6,883 bases of DNA. Source: Desulfobacula sp. GTDB lineage: Bacteria; Desulfobacterota; Desulfobacteria; Desulfobacterales; Desulfobacteraceae. Shown here one piece after another: positions 1 to 5,800 of this stretch. Below the pieces are notes generated by a model. The model was given only the letters and a program-made list of their open reading frames with translations, was not told the DNA's origin and made no database searches. The position numbers and the translations under genes are program-made. Within the stretch, counting starts at the first letter, position 1, and each line of letters begins with the position of its first letter. The DNA lies in the NCBI GenBank assembly GCA_029940235.1, contig JAOZRI010000123.1:1-6883 (forward strand), read 5' to 3'.

Positions 1-9
1 AAAAATTCA

Positions 10-38
10 TTGACTTTACACACAATGCGTAATATTTT
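10..38 (+). promoter_or_regulatory. Putative sigma70-type promoter upstream of the ATPase gene
   Basis: TTGACT at 10-15 matches the -35 consensus at five of six bases. TATTTT at 33-38 is a moderate -10, separated by an optimal 17-base spacer. Transcription would start around 45, giving a leader of about 40 bases before the ATG at 84. The region is very AT-rich, so chance matches are likely. The near-perfect -35 and correct spacing are the main support. Confidence 0.5.
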
Positions 39-68
39 ATACACAAATATAATTATCACATATTGTGT
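20..68. repeat. Widely spaced inverted repeat flanking the -10 region
   Basis: ACACAAT at 20-26 and its exact reverse complement ATTGTGT at 62-68 bracket the putative -10 and start site. The second arm also belongs to a small local dyad, CACATATTGTG (55-65). Two such half-sites around a promoter could bind a dimeric or looping regulator, but seven-base matches in AT-rich DNA are weak evidence. Confidence 0.25.
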
Positions 69-74
69 AATACT

Positions 75-78
75 GGAG
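75..78 (+). promoter_or_regulatory. Ribosome binding site that decides the ATPase start
   Basis: GGAG at 75-78 lies five bases before ATG at 84. It would fall inside the coding region if the in-frame TTG at 63 were used, and that TTG has no purine-rich site in front of it. This favours ATG 84. Confidence 0.7.
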
Positions 79-83
79 TCAAA

Positions 84-1211
84 ATGAATAATCCATTTAA
101 TTACAGTAATTTTGTAACTGGTCGTTGCTTTTGCAATAGAAAAACAGAGCAGGAAGATCTTATGGAATTTATCAGATCCTCCCAAAATGTTTTATTATAT
201 TCCCACAGGCGAACCGGGAAAAGTTCTTTGATTAAACAGGTGTTTCTCAATATCAAACAAAACTCACCGGAAATTGGAACACTTTATATTGATCTTTACG
301 GCACAACATCTGAAAAAGAATTCATAACCCGAATTTTTCAGCAATTGAGTGTGCTGGAGACAAACACAGATAAGCTTTTAAAACTGTTAAAAAACAGCAT
401 TGAAAAGTTTTCTTTTCAAATCAGTGTTGAGCCGGGTACAAATTTACCAGCTATTACACCTCTATTCAGATCAGCAGATGAAAATCTTGTTCTAAAAAAT
501 CTTATGGGACTGCTTAAAAAGTTTTCAAAGAAAAGAAAAATAGTCATAGCCCTTGATGAATTCCAGGAAGTTGCCAAATATGCCAATGCAGATTTATTTG
601 AAAAAAATTTAAGATCCTATATCCAGCAGCACTCAAATATCTGTTATATTTTTTCAGGAAGTCAGCAGCATTTGCTGACAGCCATGTTTCAGTCTCAAAG
701 TAGAGCATTTTATCAGCAGGCTGCAAGTTATCCGCTTCAACAGATTAAGACAGCACACTATATTCCATGGATGGGAAAAATGTTCGATAAAGGGAATCTA
801 TCCATCAACAACAGGGATTTGCAGGCAATTGTTGAACACTTTGAAAATCATCCCATGTATATTCAATTGTTTTGTTTCTTTTTGTGGCAGGAGCTGCAGC
901 GCAATTCCTGGAACGATCAAACCATTAATTTGATTGAACGAGCAATGATTGACCAGAAACATCTTGAGTATCAAACCCTGTGGGATAATTTATCCATCAA
1001 CCAGAAGAAAACCCTGAAACTGATATTAATCAATGAAGGCCAAAACCTTTTTGCTGCTGAGGCATTAATCGCTGTAAATATAAAAACAGCATCCATTGTC
1101 ACGCGGTGTTTGAAAACTCTGTCTGAAAAAGAGATATTAGTGAAAAATGGAAAATATATAATTCAAGATCTCTTTTTAAAAAAGTGGCTTGCCCTGAATG
1201 CGCAACTTTGA
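84..1211 (+). CDS. AAA+/STAND-like P-loop ATPase with C-terminal winged helix (COG1672-type)
   Basis: Predicted 375-residue cytoplasmic ATPase; no signal peptide or membrane segment is seen. The N-terminal FVTGR...E..L stretch (about 10-26) is the usual entry to this family. The Walker A loop is SHRRTGKSS (40-48), using the RRxGKS form common in these ATPases in place of a canonical GxxxxGK. Walker B is IVIALDEFQEV (153-163) with adjacent D158 and E159. A sensor-1-like strand, CYIFSGSQ, is at 187-194. The last roughly 75 residues look like a winged helix (LSINQKKTLKLI onward), followed by YIIQDLFLKKWL, matching the family pattern in which a Y.L.Dp.l..WL motif closes the protein. The start at ATG 84 is set by the GGAG before it; a TTG at 63 would add seven residues. 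Biological role unknown: relatives occur as stand-alone ATPases, near toxin or nuclease genes, and as putative regulators. It is the first gene of a likely three-gene unit. Confidence 0.88.
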   Translation: MNNPFNYSNFVTGRCFCNRKTEQEDLMEFIRSSQNVLLYSHRRTGKSSLIKQVFLNIKQNSPEIGTLYIDLYGTTSEKEFITRIFQQLSVLETNTDKLLKLLKNSIEKFSFQISVEPGTNLPAITPLFRSADENLVLKNLMGLLKKFSKKRKIVIALDEFQEVAKYANADLFEKNLRSYIQQHSNICYIFSGSQQHLLTAMFQSQSRAFYQQAASYPLQQIKTAHYIPWMGKMFDKGNLSINNRDLQAIVEHFENHPMYIQLFCFFLWQELQRNSWNDQTINLIERAMIDQKHLEYQTLWDNLSINQKKTLKLILINEGQNLFAAEALIAVNIKTASIVTRCLKTLSEKEILVKNGKYIIQDLFLKKWLALNAQL

Positions 1212-1232
1212 TCATTTATTAGTGGAAAAAGA

Positions 1233-1250
1233 TTCTATCTTGTGATAGAG
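1233..1250 (+). promoter_or_regulatory. Small RNA hairpin overlapping the Shine-Dalgarno of the metallohydrolase gene
   Basis: TTCTATC (1233-1239) pairs with GATAGAG (1244-1250) around a TTGT tetraloop: six Watson-Crick pairs plus one terminal G-U. The 3' arm contains the first four bases of the AGAGGAG ribosome site (1247-1253). The fold would partly hide that site. There is no following T-tract, so it is not a terminator. Confidence 0.4.
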
Positions 1251-1258
1251 GAGACTAT

Positions 1259-2098
1259 ATGGATATTAAATGTTGGGGCTCAAGGGGGTCTATACCAGTA
1301 TCAGGTGATGAATATCTCAAGTATGGAGGAGACACCACCTGTATTGAAATAACTGCAAAAACAGGGGAAACCATTATTGTTGATGCAGGAACAGGCTTAA
1401 GACGTCTTGGCAAAAGCCTTATTGAAAGAGATATCACCCGATATTATTTTTTGTTTACCCATGCCCACTGGGATCATATCCTGGGAATTGCTTTTTTCAG
1501 ACCCTTTCTATATAAAAAAGTTCACGCATCTATTCAGGATAGAACATTTGCAGGTATCAATACCAGAAACGTCTTAAATGAAGTTATGAAACAGCCATTT
1601 TTCCCAATCAGTTTAAAGGATCTCAAGGCAGATCTTAAATTTGACAAGACCTTAAACAATAAATTTAATATCGGTTCCATCACTGTTGAAAGTATTCCTG
1701 TAAGCCATTTTGGCGGCTGCCTGGGGTATAAATTTATTGAAGATGGTAAATCTTTTGTTTTTATAACAGATAATGAACTTGGGTTTGATCATCCTGAAAG
1801 CAAGGGGATGAAAGCCCATCTGCAGTTTACACAAAATGCAGATCTTTTATTCCATGATGGGGAATACACAAAAGATGAATATAAAAGGAAAATTACCTGG
1901 GGACACTCTTCTATCCCGGAAGTTCTGGATTTTGCTCAAAAGGCTAAAGTAGGCAGATTGGGTTTGTTCCATCTGAATCAGGACAGAACAGATACCCAGG
2001 TGGACAAGATTGTTGATGAGTGTAAAATTGAGCTGAAAAAGAGTAATTCCAATATTGACTGTTTTGCTGTTGCCGCTAATTTTGAAATCACTTTATAA
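1259..2098 (+). CDS. MBL-fold metallo-hydrolase (TaR3/PhnP-like group)
   Basis: Predicted 279-residue soluble enzyme of the metallo-beta-lactamase fold. The start MDIKCWGSRGSIPVSG and the YGGDTTC stretch (22-28) are typical of the TaR3-like/PhnP-like branch, which hydrolyses phosphoester-type substrates where tested, not beta-lactams. Metal ligands can be read in order: THAHWDH (67-73; H68, H70, D72, H73), H150 in PVSHFGG, D171 in FITDNE, and H238 in LFHLNQ. HDGEYT (199-204) and WGHSS (214-218) are further family signatures. The ligand set is complete, so activity is plausible. In many relatives the stretch after the last His reads close to HHDP; here it is HLNQ, a possible substrate-side change. 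The start is supported by AGAGGAG at 1247-1253, five bases before ATG. It lies 47 bases after the ATPase and 11 before the permease gene, suggesting one transcript. The true substrate cannot be told from sequence. Confidence 0.9.
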   Translation: MDIKCWGSRGSIPVSGDEYLKYGGDTTCIEITAKTGETIIVDAGTGLRRLGKSLIERDITRYYFLFTHAHWDHILGIAFFRPFLYKKVHASIQDRTFAGINTRNVLNEVMKQPFFPISLKDLKADLKFDKTLNNKFNIGSITVESIPVSHFGGCLGYKFIEDGKSFVFITDNELGFDHPESKGMKAHLQFTQNADLLFHDGEYTKDEYKRKITWGHSSIPEVLDFAQKAKVGRLGLFHLNQDRTDTQVDKIVDECKIELKKSNSNIDCFAVAANFEITL

Positions 2099-2109
2099 TG
2101 GTTTAATTG

Positions 2110-3654
2110 ATGAAAAAACAGACTAACCTTGGCTGGAAGCAATCTGTTCAATCATTTTTTCATCCACGGGTTGTAACAATGCTTTTTTTGGGGTTCTCAG
2201 CCGGTATACCCATATTATTGATCTTTTCATCCCTTTCGCTGTGGCTCAGGGAGGCAGGAGTTGAGCGTTCCACTGTTACCTTTTTCTCCTGGGCAGCTCT
2301 TGGATATTCATTTAAATTTGTCTGGGCTCCCCTGGTTGACAGGATGCCAATTCCCTATTTGACAAGAATTTTTGGCCGAAGGCGAAGCTGGATTCTGGCC
2401 TCACAGGCAGGTGTTATAATTGCAATCTTATGGATGGCATGCACTGATCCTGCATCGGGCAGCCATCAGCTGACAATCATGGCAATTGCAGCAGTAATGC
2501 TCGGGTTTTCTTCGGCAACACAGGATATTGTCATTGATGCCTACAGGATAGAGTCTGCAGGAACTGATCTCCAGGGATTGATGGCATCTTCATATATTGC
2601 CGGTTACAGAATTGCCATGCTTGTTGCAGGAGCCGGTGCTCTTTTTCTGGCTGAATACTTTGGCTCTTCAAAGGGAAATTACAGCTTTAGTGCGTGGCAG
2701 AACTCCTACTATATCATGGCGGCATTCATGCTCGTTGGTGTTGCCACTGTCATAATGATTCCTGAACCTGAAATAAAATTAAGTGAAGAAAAAAAATACC
2801 CGCCAAAGGATTACCTTGGGTTCTTATTACTGTTTTTCCTTGCTGCCGGTGGATTTATAACAACATTTTATTTTAGTGCAGATGTTGCTGCCAGCTTAAA
2901 GAAAACCCTTGGAGCCTTGCTTGGCAATCGGTATCTGTCTGGATTTATAATTGAACTTGGCAGGCTTGCTACTGGCGTTGGTGTTGCAGCAATTATAGCA
3001 AAAATTATCATGTCAGCCGGATTTGTGAACAAAACAATGGTTGTTGACAGCTATATTGGCCCGGTTGCCGACTTTTTTAAACGCTATGGGGTTTTGGCTG
3101 CCTGGCTTCTGCTTGCATTAATTGGTTTATATAGGATTTCCGATATAGTTTTGGGTGTGATTTCAAATGTATTTTACCAGGATCTTGGATTTACAAAAAC
3201 AGAGATAGCAAGTGTTGTGAAAACTTTTGGCTTGTTCATGACCATTGCCGGAGGTTTTCTCGGGGGGATTCTCTCGATGAGATATGGGGTGATGAAGATT
3301 TTGTTTGCAGGAGCCATACTCTCTTCTCTGACAAATCTGCTCTTCATGGCCATGACTGGATCACAGCCTGATATAACCATATTATACCTTGTTATTTCAG
3401 CTGATAACCTGGCAGCAGGACTTGCAAGTGCTGCTTTTGTAGCTTTTTTATCAAGTCTTACCAGCATAAGATTTACAGCCATTCAATATGCGATTTTCAG
3501 CTCTTTGATGACCCTGATTCCCAAAGGTTTTGGAGGTTATTCAGGCACTATAGTTGATAATCTTGGATATTCAACGTTTTTTTTAATTACTGCGTTAATG
3601 GGCCTTCCTGTACTGGTTCTTATATGGCTCTGCTGGAAATATCTTGATCAATAG
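2110..3654 (+). CDS. ampG: AmpG-like MFS permease (putative anhydro-muropeptide importer)
   Basis: Predicted 514-residue polytopic inner-membrane protein of the major facilitator superfamily; E. coli AmpG is 491. Hallmarks of the AmpG branch are LGFSAGIPILL (27-37), the FKFVWAPLVDR stretch ending at D77-R78, FGRRRSWI (88-95), and TQDIVIDAYRIE (137-148). C-terminal PKGFGGYSGTIVDNLGYS is followed by a final membrane helix. As in AmpG, additional hydrophobic stretches separate the two six-helix halves (around 236-258 and 290-305), so more than twelve membrane segments are possible. The family imports GlcNAc-1,6-anhydro-MurNAc peptides from the periplasm by proton symport for cell-wall recycling; whether this protein does so is inferred. 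ATG 2110 is preferred over TTG 2107. There is no good Shine-Dalgarno, and the upstream gene stops 11 bases earlier, so translational coupling is likely. No ampD, nagZ or ampR is visible nearby. Confidence 0.83.
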   Translation: MKKQTNLGWKQSVQSFFHPRVVTMLFLGFSAGIPILLIFSSLSLWLREAGVERSTVTFFSWAALGYSFKFVWAPLVDRMPIPYLTRIFGRRRSWILASQAGVIIAILWMACTDPASGSHQLTIMAIAAVMLGFSSATQDIVIDAYRIESAGTDLQGLMASSYIAGYRIAMLVAGAGALFLAEYFGSSKGNYSFSAWQNSYYIMAAFMLVGVATVIMIPEPEIKLSEEKKYPPKDYLGFLLLFFLAAGGFITTFYFSADVAASLKKTLGALLGNRYLSGFIIELGRLATGVGVAAIIAKIIMSAGFVNKTMVVDSYIGPVADFFKRYGVLAAWLLLALIGLYRISDIVLGVISNVFYQDLGFTKTEIASVVKTFGLFMTIAGGFLGGILSMRYGVMKILFAGAILSSLTNLLFMAMTGSQPDITILYLVISADNLAAGLASAAFVAFLSSLTSIRFTAIQYAIFSSLMTLIPKGFGGYSGTIVDNLGYSTFFLITALMGLPVLVLIWLCWKYLDQ

Positions 3655-3735
3655 TATTTAGACTAAAGCTCACCCAGACACAAAACTTTTGCCAGCCACT
3701 AAATAATATAAAATTCTAAAGCGGGGGAAACCCGC

Positions 3736-3785
3736 AAGTTGTCAGTTGTCAGTATACTGATAACTGAACACTGATAACTTTTTCT
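3736..3785 (+). terminator. Rho-independent terminator built from a heptamer-repeat palindrome
   Basis: The outer stem AAGTTGTCAG (3736-3745) pairs with CTGATAACTT (3771-3780) with a single G-U. The inner stem TTGTCAGTA (3746-3754) pairs with TACTGATAA (3755-3763), again with one G-U. A 7-base bulge, CTGAACA (3764-3770), sits on the 3' side only. The stem runs straight into TTTTT (3779-3783). It lies about 80 bases after the permease stop and is well placed to end the ATPase-hydrolase-permease transcript. The stem is AT-rich for a terminator, so its strength is uncertain. Confidence 0.55.
3739..3777. repeat. Heptamer inverted repeat (TTGTCAG)2-TATA-(CTGATAA-type)3
   Basis: Two tandem TTGTCAG units (3739-3752) face three tandem units CTGATAA, CTGAACA and CTGATAA (3757-3777) across a TATA centre (3753-3756). 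The two arms are near reverse complements made of the same 7-base word, with one extra unit on the right. The centre, TCAGTATACTGA (3749-3760), is a perfect 12-base palindrome. Such unit-copy asymmetry suggests expansion or loss of heptamers by slippage. Confidence 0.75.
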
Positions 3786-3845
3786 TGTTTATTGGATAGA
3801 AACTAAGGAGTAAGCGCCCAATTCAAATTATTTGTTTATGGATAT

Positions 3846-3864
3846 GTAAAGAAAAACTCTTTAC
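3846..3864. repeat. Short inverted repeat GTAAAG/CTTTAC upstream of yebG-like gene
   Basis: Six-base perfect arms (3846-3851 and 3859-3864) are separated by seven bases. It could be a weak hairpin or a protein site upstream of the putative -10 at 3889. No known operator is recognised in it. Confidence 0.3.
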
Positions 3865-3901
3865 CTGTCACTATTTTTATATTAAGACTATAAAATAAAA
3901 A

Positions 3902-3916
3902 AATGTGATCCACATT
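3902..3916. promoter_or_regulatory. Candidate operator for the yebG-like gene
   Basis: AATGTG-ATC-CACATT is a perfect inverted repeat with six-base arms and a three-base centre. It lies six bases after the TATAAAAT box (3889-3896) and ten before the ribosome site AGGGAGA (3926-3932). A dimeric repressor would block transcription from this position. YebG is LexA-controlled in E. coli, but this is not the CTGT-N8-ACAG box, so a link to LexA is only a guess. Confidence 0.4.
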
Positions 3917-3936
3917 AAAGGTCTTAGGGAGATGAA

Positions 3937-4272
3937 ATGGCTGTAATTGTAAAGTATATTGTTGTGAGGAATGGAGAAGAAAAGATGACATTTGCGACAA
4001 AAAAAGAAGCAGACGCCTATGATAAGATGCTTGATATTGCCGACAATTTGTTTGACTTTCTGGAAAAATCAAAGATTAAACCCAAAATTAAAATAGATGA
4101 AACTCAACTTGAAGAAATTTCTCTATTGCTTGCAGAGAACAGAATGGAGCTCATCCATGTTTTAAGGGGATTAAAGCCCCCTAAAAAACCTATGGCAAAG
4201 CCATCGACAAAGCCTGCTGTAAAACCAGGTGTAAAAAAAGGTTTGCCTAAAAAAGCTAAAACCAAAAAATAA
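3937..4272 (+). CDS. yebG: YebG-family protein (SOS/DNA-damage-associated) with Lys/Pro-rich tail
   Basis: Predicted 111-residue cytoplasmic protein. The first half closely follows E. coli YebG: MAVIVKYIVVRNGEEKMTF, then TKKEADAYDKMLDIAD (21-36) is nearly identical to the E. coli stretch. A second helical stretch (55-79, ETQLEEISLLLAEN.ME) matches the conserved C-terminal part of the family. YebG is induced by DNA damage in E. coli; its biochemical role is not settled. From residue 80 the protein departs from the E. coli form: 32 residues with 13 Lys and 7 Pro and no acidic residue, including KPMA, KPST, KPAV and KPGV in tandem (84-99). E. coli YebG instead ends in a short acidic tail. A strong AGGGAGA site lies five to six bases before ATG 3937, and the gene appears to have its own promoter region. 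It seems monocistronic, although no strong terminator follows. Confidence 0.9.
   Translation: MAVIVKYIVVRNGEEKMTFATKKEADAYDKMLDIADNLFDFLEKSKIKPKIKIDETQLEEISLLLAENRMELIHVLRGLKPPKKPMAKPSTKPAVKPGVKKGLPKKAKTKK
4186..4245 (+). repeat. 12-base coding repeat encoding KPxx tetrapeptides in the YebG tail
   Basis: Four successive 12-base units encode KPMA, KPST, KPAV and KPGV, and a fifth encodes the related KKGL. Lysine codons alternate AAA and AAG and the proline codons differ, so the repeat is degenerate at DNA level while the peptide pattern is kept. This suggests an older expansion retained for its protein property, namely an extended, basic, low-complexity tail like those of histone-H1-like bacterial proteins. 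Confidence 0.75.
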
Positions 4273-4415
4273 TTTATGTGAAAGAATTGATTTGCCTGTG
4301 TCTTTTTCATGCTTTGCTGTGGGCGATCTGTTGCAGTCATTTATTGCAAACAAAAAGAGCACTATGTGGCTTTTGCCTAATTGGAAAAAAATGATTGGCG
4401 GAGAATATTAAAATT
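4273..4415. other. Non-coding gap before the efflux operon
   Basis: These 143 bases hold no gene. An inverted repeat, TTGCA/TGCAA (4331-4335 and 4345-4349, nine-base loop), is the only clear symmetry. I could not find a well-spaced -35/-10 pair, so the promoter of the efflux genes is unidentified; it may use another sigma factor or lie further upstream. A weak imperfect hairpin (4276-4310) ends near TTTTT but has a large 15-base loop. Confidence 0.6.
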
Positions 4416-5717
4416 ATGGAAAAAACATCAAAAATAAAGAAACCCCTATCTTTTCTTTTAAGATTATTAAGGGTTGTTGTTGTTATCATTATTGCCATTG
4501 CCCTTGCAAAATTTCTTATATCCTTGAAAAAAGAGCCTGAGAAAAAAGAGGTCATCAAGACTCCTCCAGGTGTTAAAGTGATAATAGCACAACCAGTTTC
4601 TAAGGTTATGGCTGTGGATGCATATGGTACTGTAAAACCTGGAAAACTTGTAAAAATAGCTGCTGAAGTATCAGGCAGAATTGATTATATGCACCCCTCT
4701 TTTATTGAAGGTGGCGAAATTAAAAAGGGCCAGGTTTTAATTAAAATTGACCAGAGAACTTATAAATTAAACAGGCAGGCAGGAGATGTCAGGATCAAGC
4801 AGGCTCAAATAGATATTAAAAAATTAAAACAGGATATTGAAAACCTTAAAAATGATATCAAACTTGCCAGTGCCAATTTAAAACTTGTTGAAACTGAATT
4901 TAAAAGAGTAAAGGCATTGAATGAAAATCAATTTGCCTCGAAAAACAGCCTTGACAGGGCGGAACAGCAATTTTTGCAAGCAAAGATTCAGTTTCAGAAC
5001 CTGAACAATCAACTCTCTTTGACCGATACTCTGATGGAGCAGAAAAACTCTGCCCTTGCCATGGCGCGAGTTGATTTTCAAAAAGCTGATCTTGCTCTTG
5101 AAAAGACCATGATTACATCAGATTTTCATGGCTTTGTATTAAATAAATTTGCTGAAGCAGGGGAATACATCAATCCGGGACAGGTCATAGGCTCAATGTA
5201 TCAAAAGGATAATCTTGATGTGGATGTAAGAATTCCCCTGGAAAGATTAAGATGGATTGAATCTTTTTTTGAAAATGGAGAAACCCCGAACGCCAAGGTA
5301 ACAATGGCAAATCTTGATAAAATAAAACCTTTTGTATGGGATGCAAAAGTGGCACGTATAAAAGCCAATATTGATGAAACAACAAGAACTCTGCCAATGA
5401 CCCTTGAGATACTTAAAACTGAGTTAAACATTAAAAATATTTTTCAATTAAAACCAGGAACATTTGTTAAATGCAGTATTACAGGGCAAACCTACGAAAA
5501 TATTTTTGTGCTGCCAAGGTATTTGTTAAAACGTGATGATATTCTTTATACTATAGATGCAGGTCATTTAAAGATGAAAAAAGTAGGTGTTTTAAGAAAA
5601 TTTGAGGATGAAGTCTATATTAATCAAGGACTTGTTTCAGGGGATAAAATTATAATTTCGCCGCTTCCAGGTGCCATTGACGGCATGGAGCTTACGATCA
5701 AGCTGCAAAAAAATTAA
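4416..5717 (+). CDS. Periplasmic adaptor (membrane fusion) protein of an RND efflux pump
   Basis: Predicted 433-residue HlyD/AcrA-family adaptor linking an inner-membrane pump to an outer-membrane channel. A basic start and one hydrophobic segment (about 17-37) form an N-terminal anchor; there is no lipobox cysteine, so it is membrane-anchored and not a lipoprotein. The first half of the lipoyl-like domain is EVSGRIDYMHPSFIEGGE onward (84-112). A long helical hairpin covers about 117-232, and the second lipoyl half begins TSDFHGFVLNKFAEAGEY (234-251), then beta-barrel and membrane-proximal domains. At the hairpin tip, R164, L168 and S175 fit the R-x3-L-x6-S motif used by AcrA-type adaptors to dock on TolC. 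Start choice: ATG 4416 has GGAG at 4400-4403, 12 bases away, which is long. An in-frame TTG at 4395 would add seven residues (MAENIKI if used). The RND pump gene follows after 88 bases. Confidence 0.9.
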   Translation: MEKTSKIKKPLSFLLRLLRVVVVIIIAIALAKFLISLKKEPEKKEVIKTPPGVKVIIAQPVSKVMAVDAYGTVKPGKLVKIAAEVSGRIDYMHPSFIEGGEIKKGQVLIKIDQRTYKLNRQAGDVRIKQAQIDIKKLKQDIENLKNDIKLASANLKLVETEFKRVKALNENQFASKNSLDRAEQQFLQAKIQFQNLNNQLSLTDTLMEQKNSALAMARVDFQKADLALEKTMITSDFHGFVLNKFAEAGEYINPGQVIGSMYQKDNLDVDVRIPLERLRWIESFFENGETPNAKVTMANLDKIKPFVWDAKVARIKANIDETTRTLPMTLEILKTELNIKNIFQLKPGTFVKCSITGQTYENIFVLPRYLLKRDDILYTIDAGHLKMKKVGVLRKFEDEVYINQGLVSGDKIIISPLPGAIDGMELTIKLQKN

Positions 5718-5800
5718 AACCGGTAAAAACTTAAAACCGGCAGAAATTTAAAACCAGAAGAAGATTTGACCCAGAAGAAGATTTAAAAATGACGAGACAT
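5714..5800 (+). repeat. Degenerate 17-18-base tandem repeat spanning the adaptor stop and the RND leader
   Basis: Five successive units start at 5714, 5731, 5748, 5766 and 5783, with lengths 17, 17, 18, 17 and 18. Units 1-2 share TTAAAACCGG, unit 3 begins TTAAAACC, and units 3-4 share CAGAAGAAGAT. Unit 5 keeps only TTAAAA and a terminal AT. The stop codon of the adaptor gene (TAA, 5715-5717) is inside unit 1. The run fills the whole intercistronic gap. Confidence 0.7.

Larger units (their letters stand above)
3655..3936. other. Non-coding intergenic region between permease and yebG-like genes
   Basis: These 282 bases contain no convincing ORF. They hold a compact hairpin, GCGGG-GGAAA-CCCGC (3721-3735), with no T-tract directly after it. 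Next come the heptamer palindrome and T-tract (3736-3785), a hairpin GTAAAG/CTTTAC (3846-3864), and a TATAAAAT box at 3889-3896. A 15-base inverted repeat (3902-3916) precedes the yebG ribosome site. TAAGGAG at 3804-3810 looks like a ribosome site but has no start codon behind it. Confidence 0.8.

Noticed and set aside
63..83. TTG start extending the ATPase by seven residues
   Set aside because: No ribosome site lies before TTG 63, while GGAG sits five bases before ATG 84.
84..2098. ATPase plus metallohydrolase as an anti-phage defence pair
   Set aside because: No nuclease or other effector, and no defence-island neighbours; surrounding genes are housekeeping or transport. The pairing alone does not support a defence claim.
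1259..2098. Metallohydrolase as a beta-lactamase linked to ampG
   Set aside because: The N-terminal CWGSRGS and the GHS signatures place it in the TaR3/PhnP-like branch. There is no signal peptide for the periplasm, so a beta-lactamase role is unlikely.
2107..2109. TTG start one codon before the permease ATG
   Set aside because: The adjacent ATG at 2110 is the stronger start codon and neither has a better ribosome site.
3804..3836. TAAGGAG as the ribosome site of a small gene
   Set aside because: No ATG, GTG or TTG follows at usable spacing, and the ATGs near 3838 hit a stop within three codons.
3866..3881. LexA box upstream of yebG (CTGT-N8-ACAG)
   Set aside because: CTGT occurs at 3865-3868 but the partner half-site is TTAT-like, not ACAG.
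4276..4310. Terminator after yebG
   Set aside because: The stem is imperfect with one mismatch and a G-U, a 15-base loop, and no clean T-tract after the stem.
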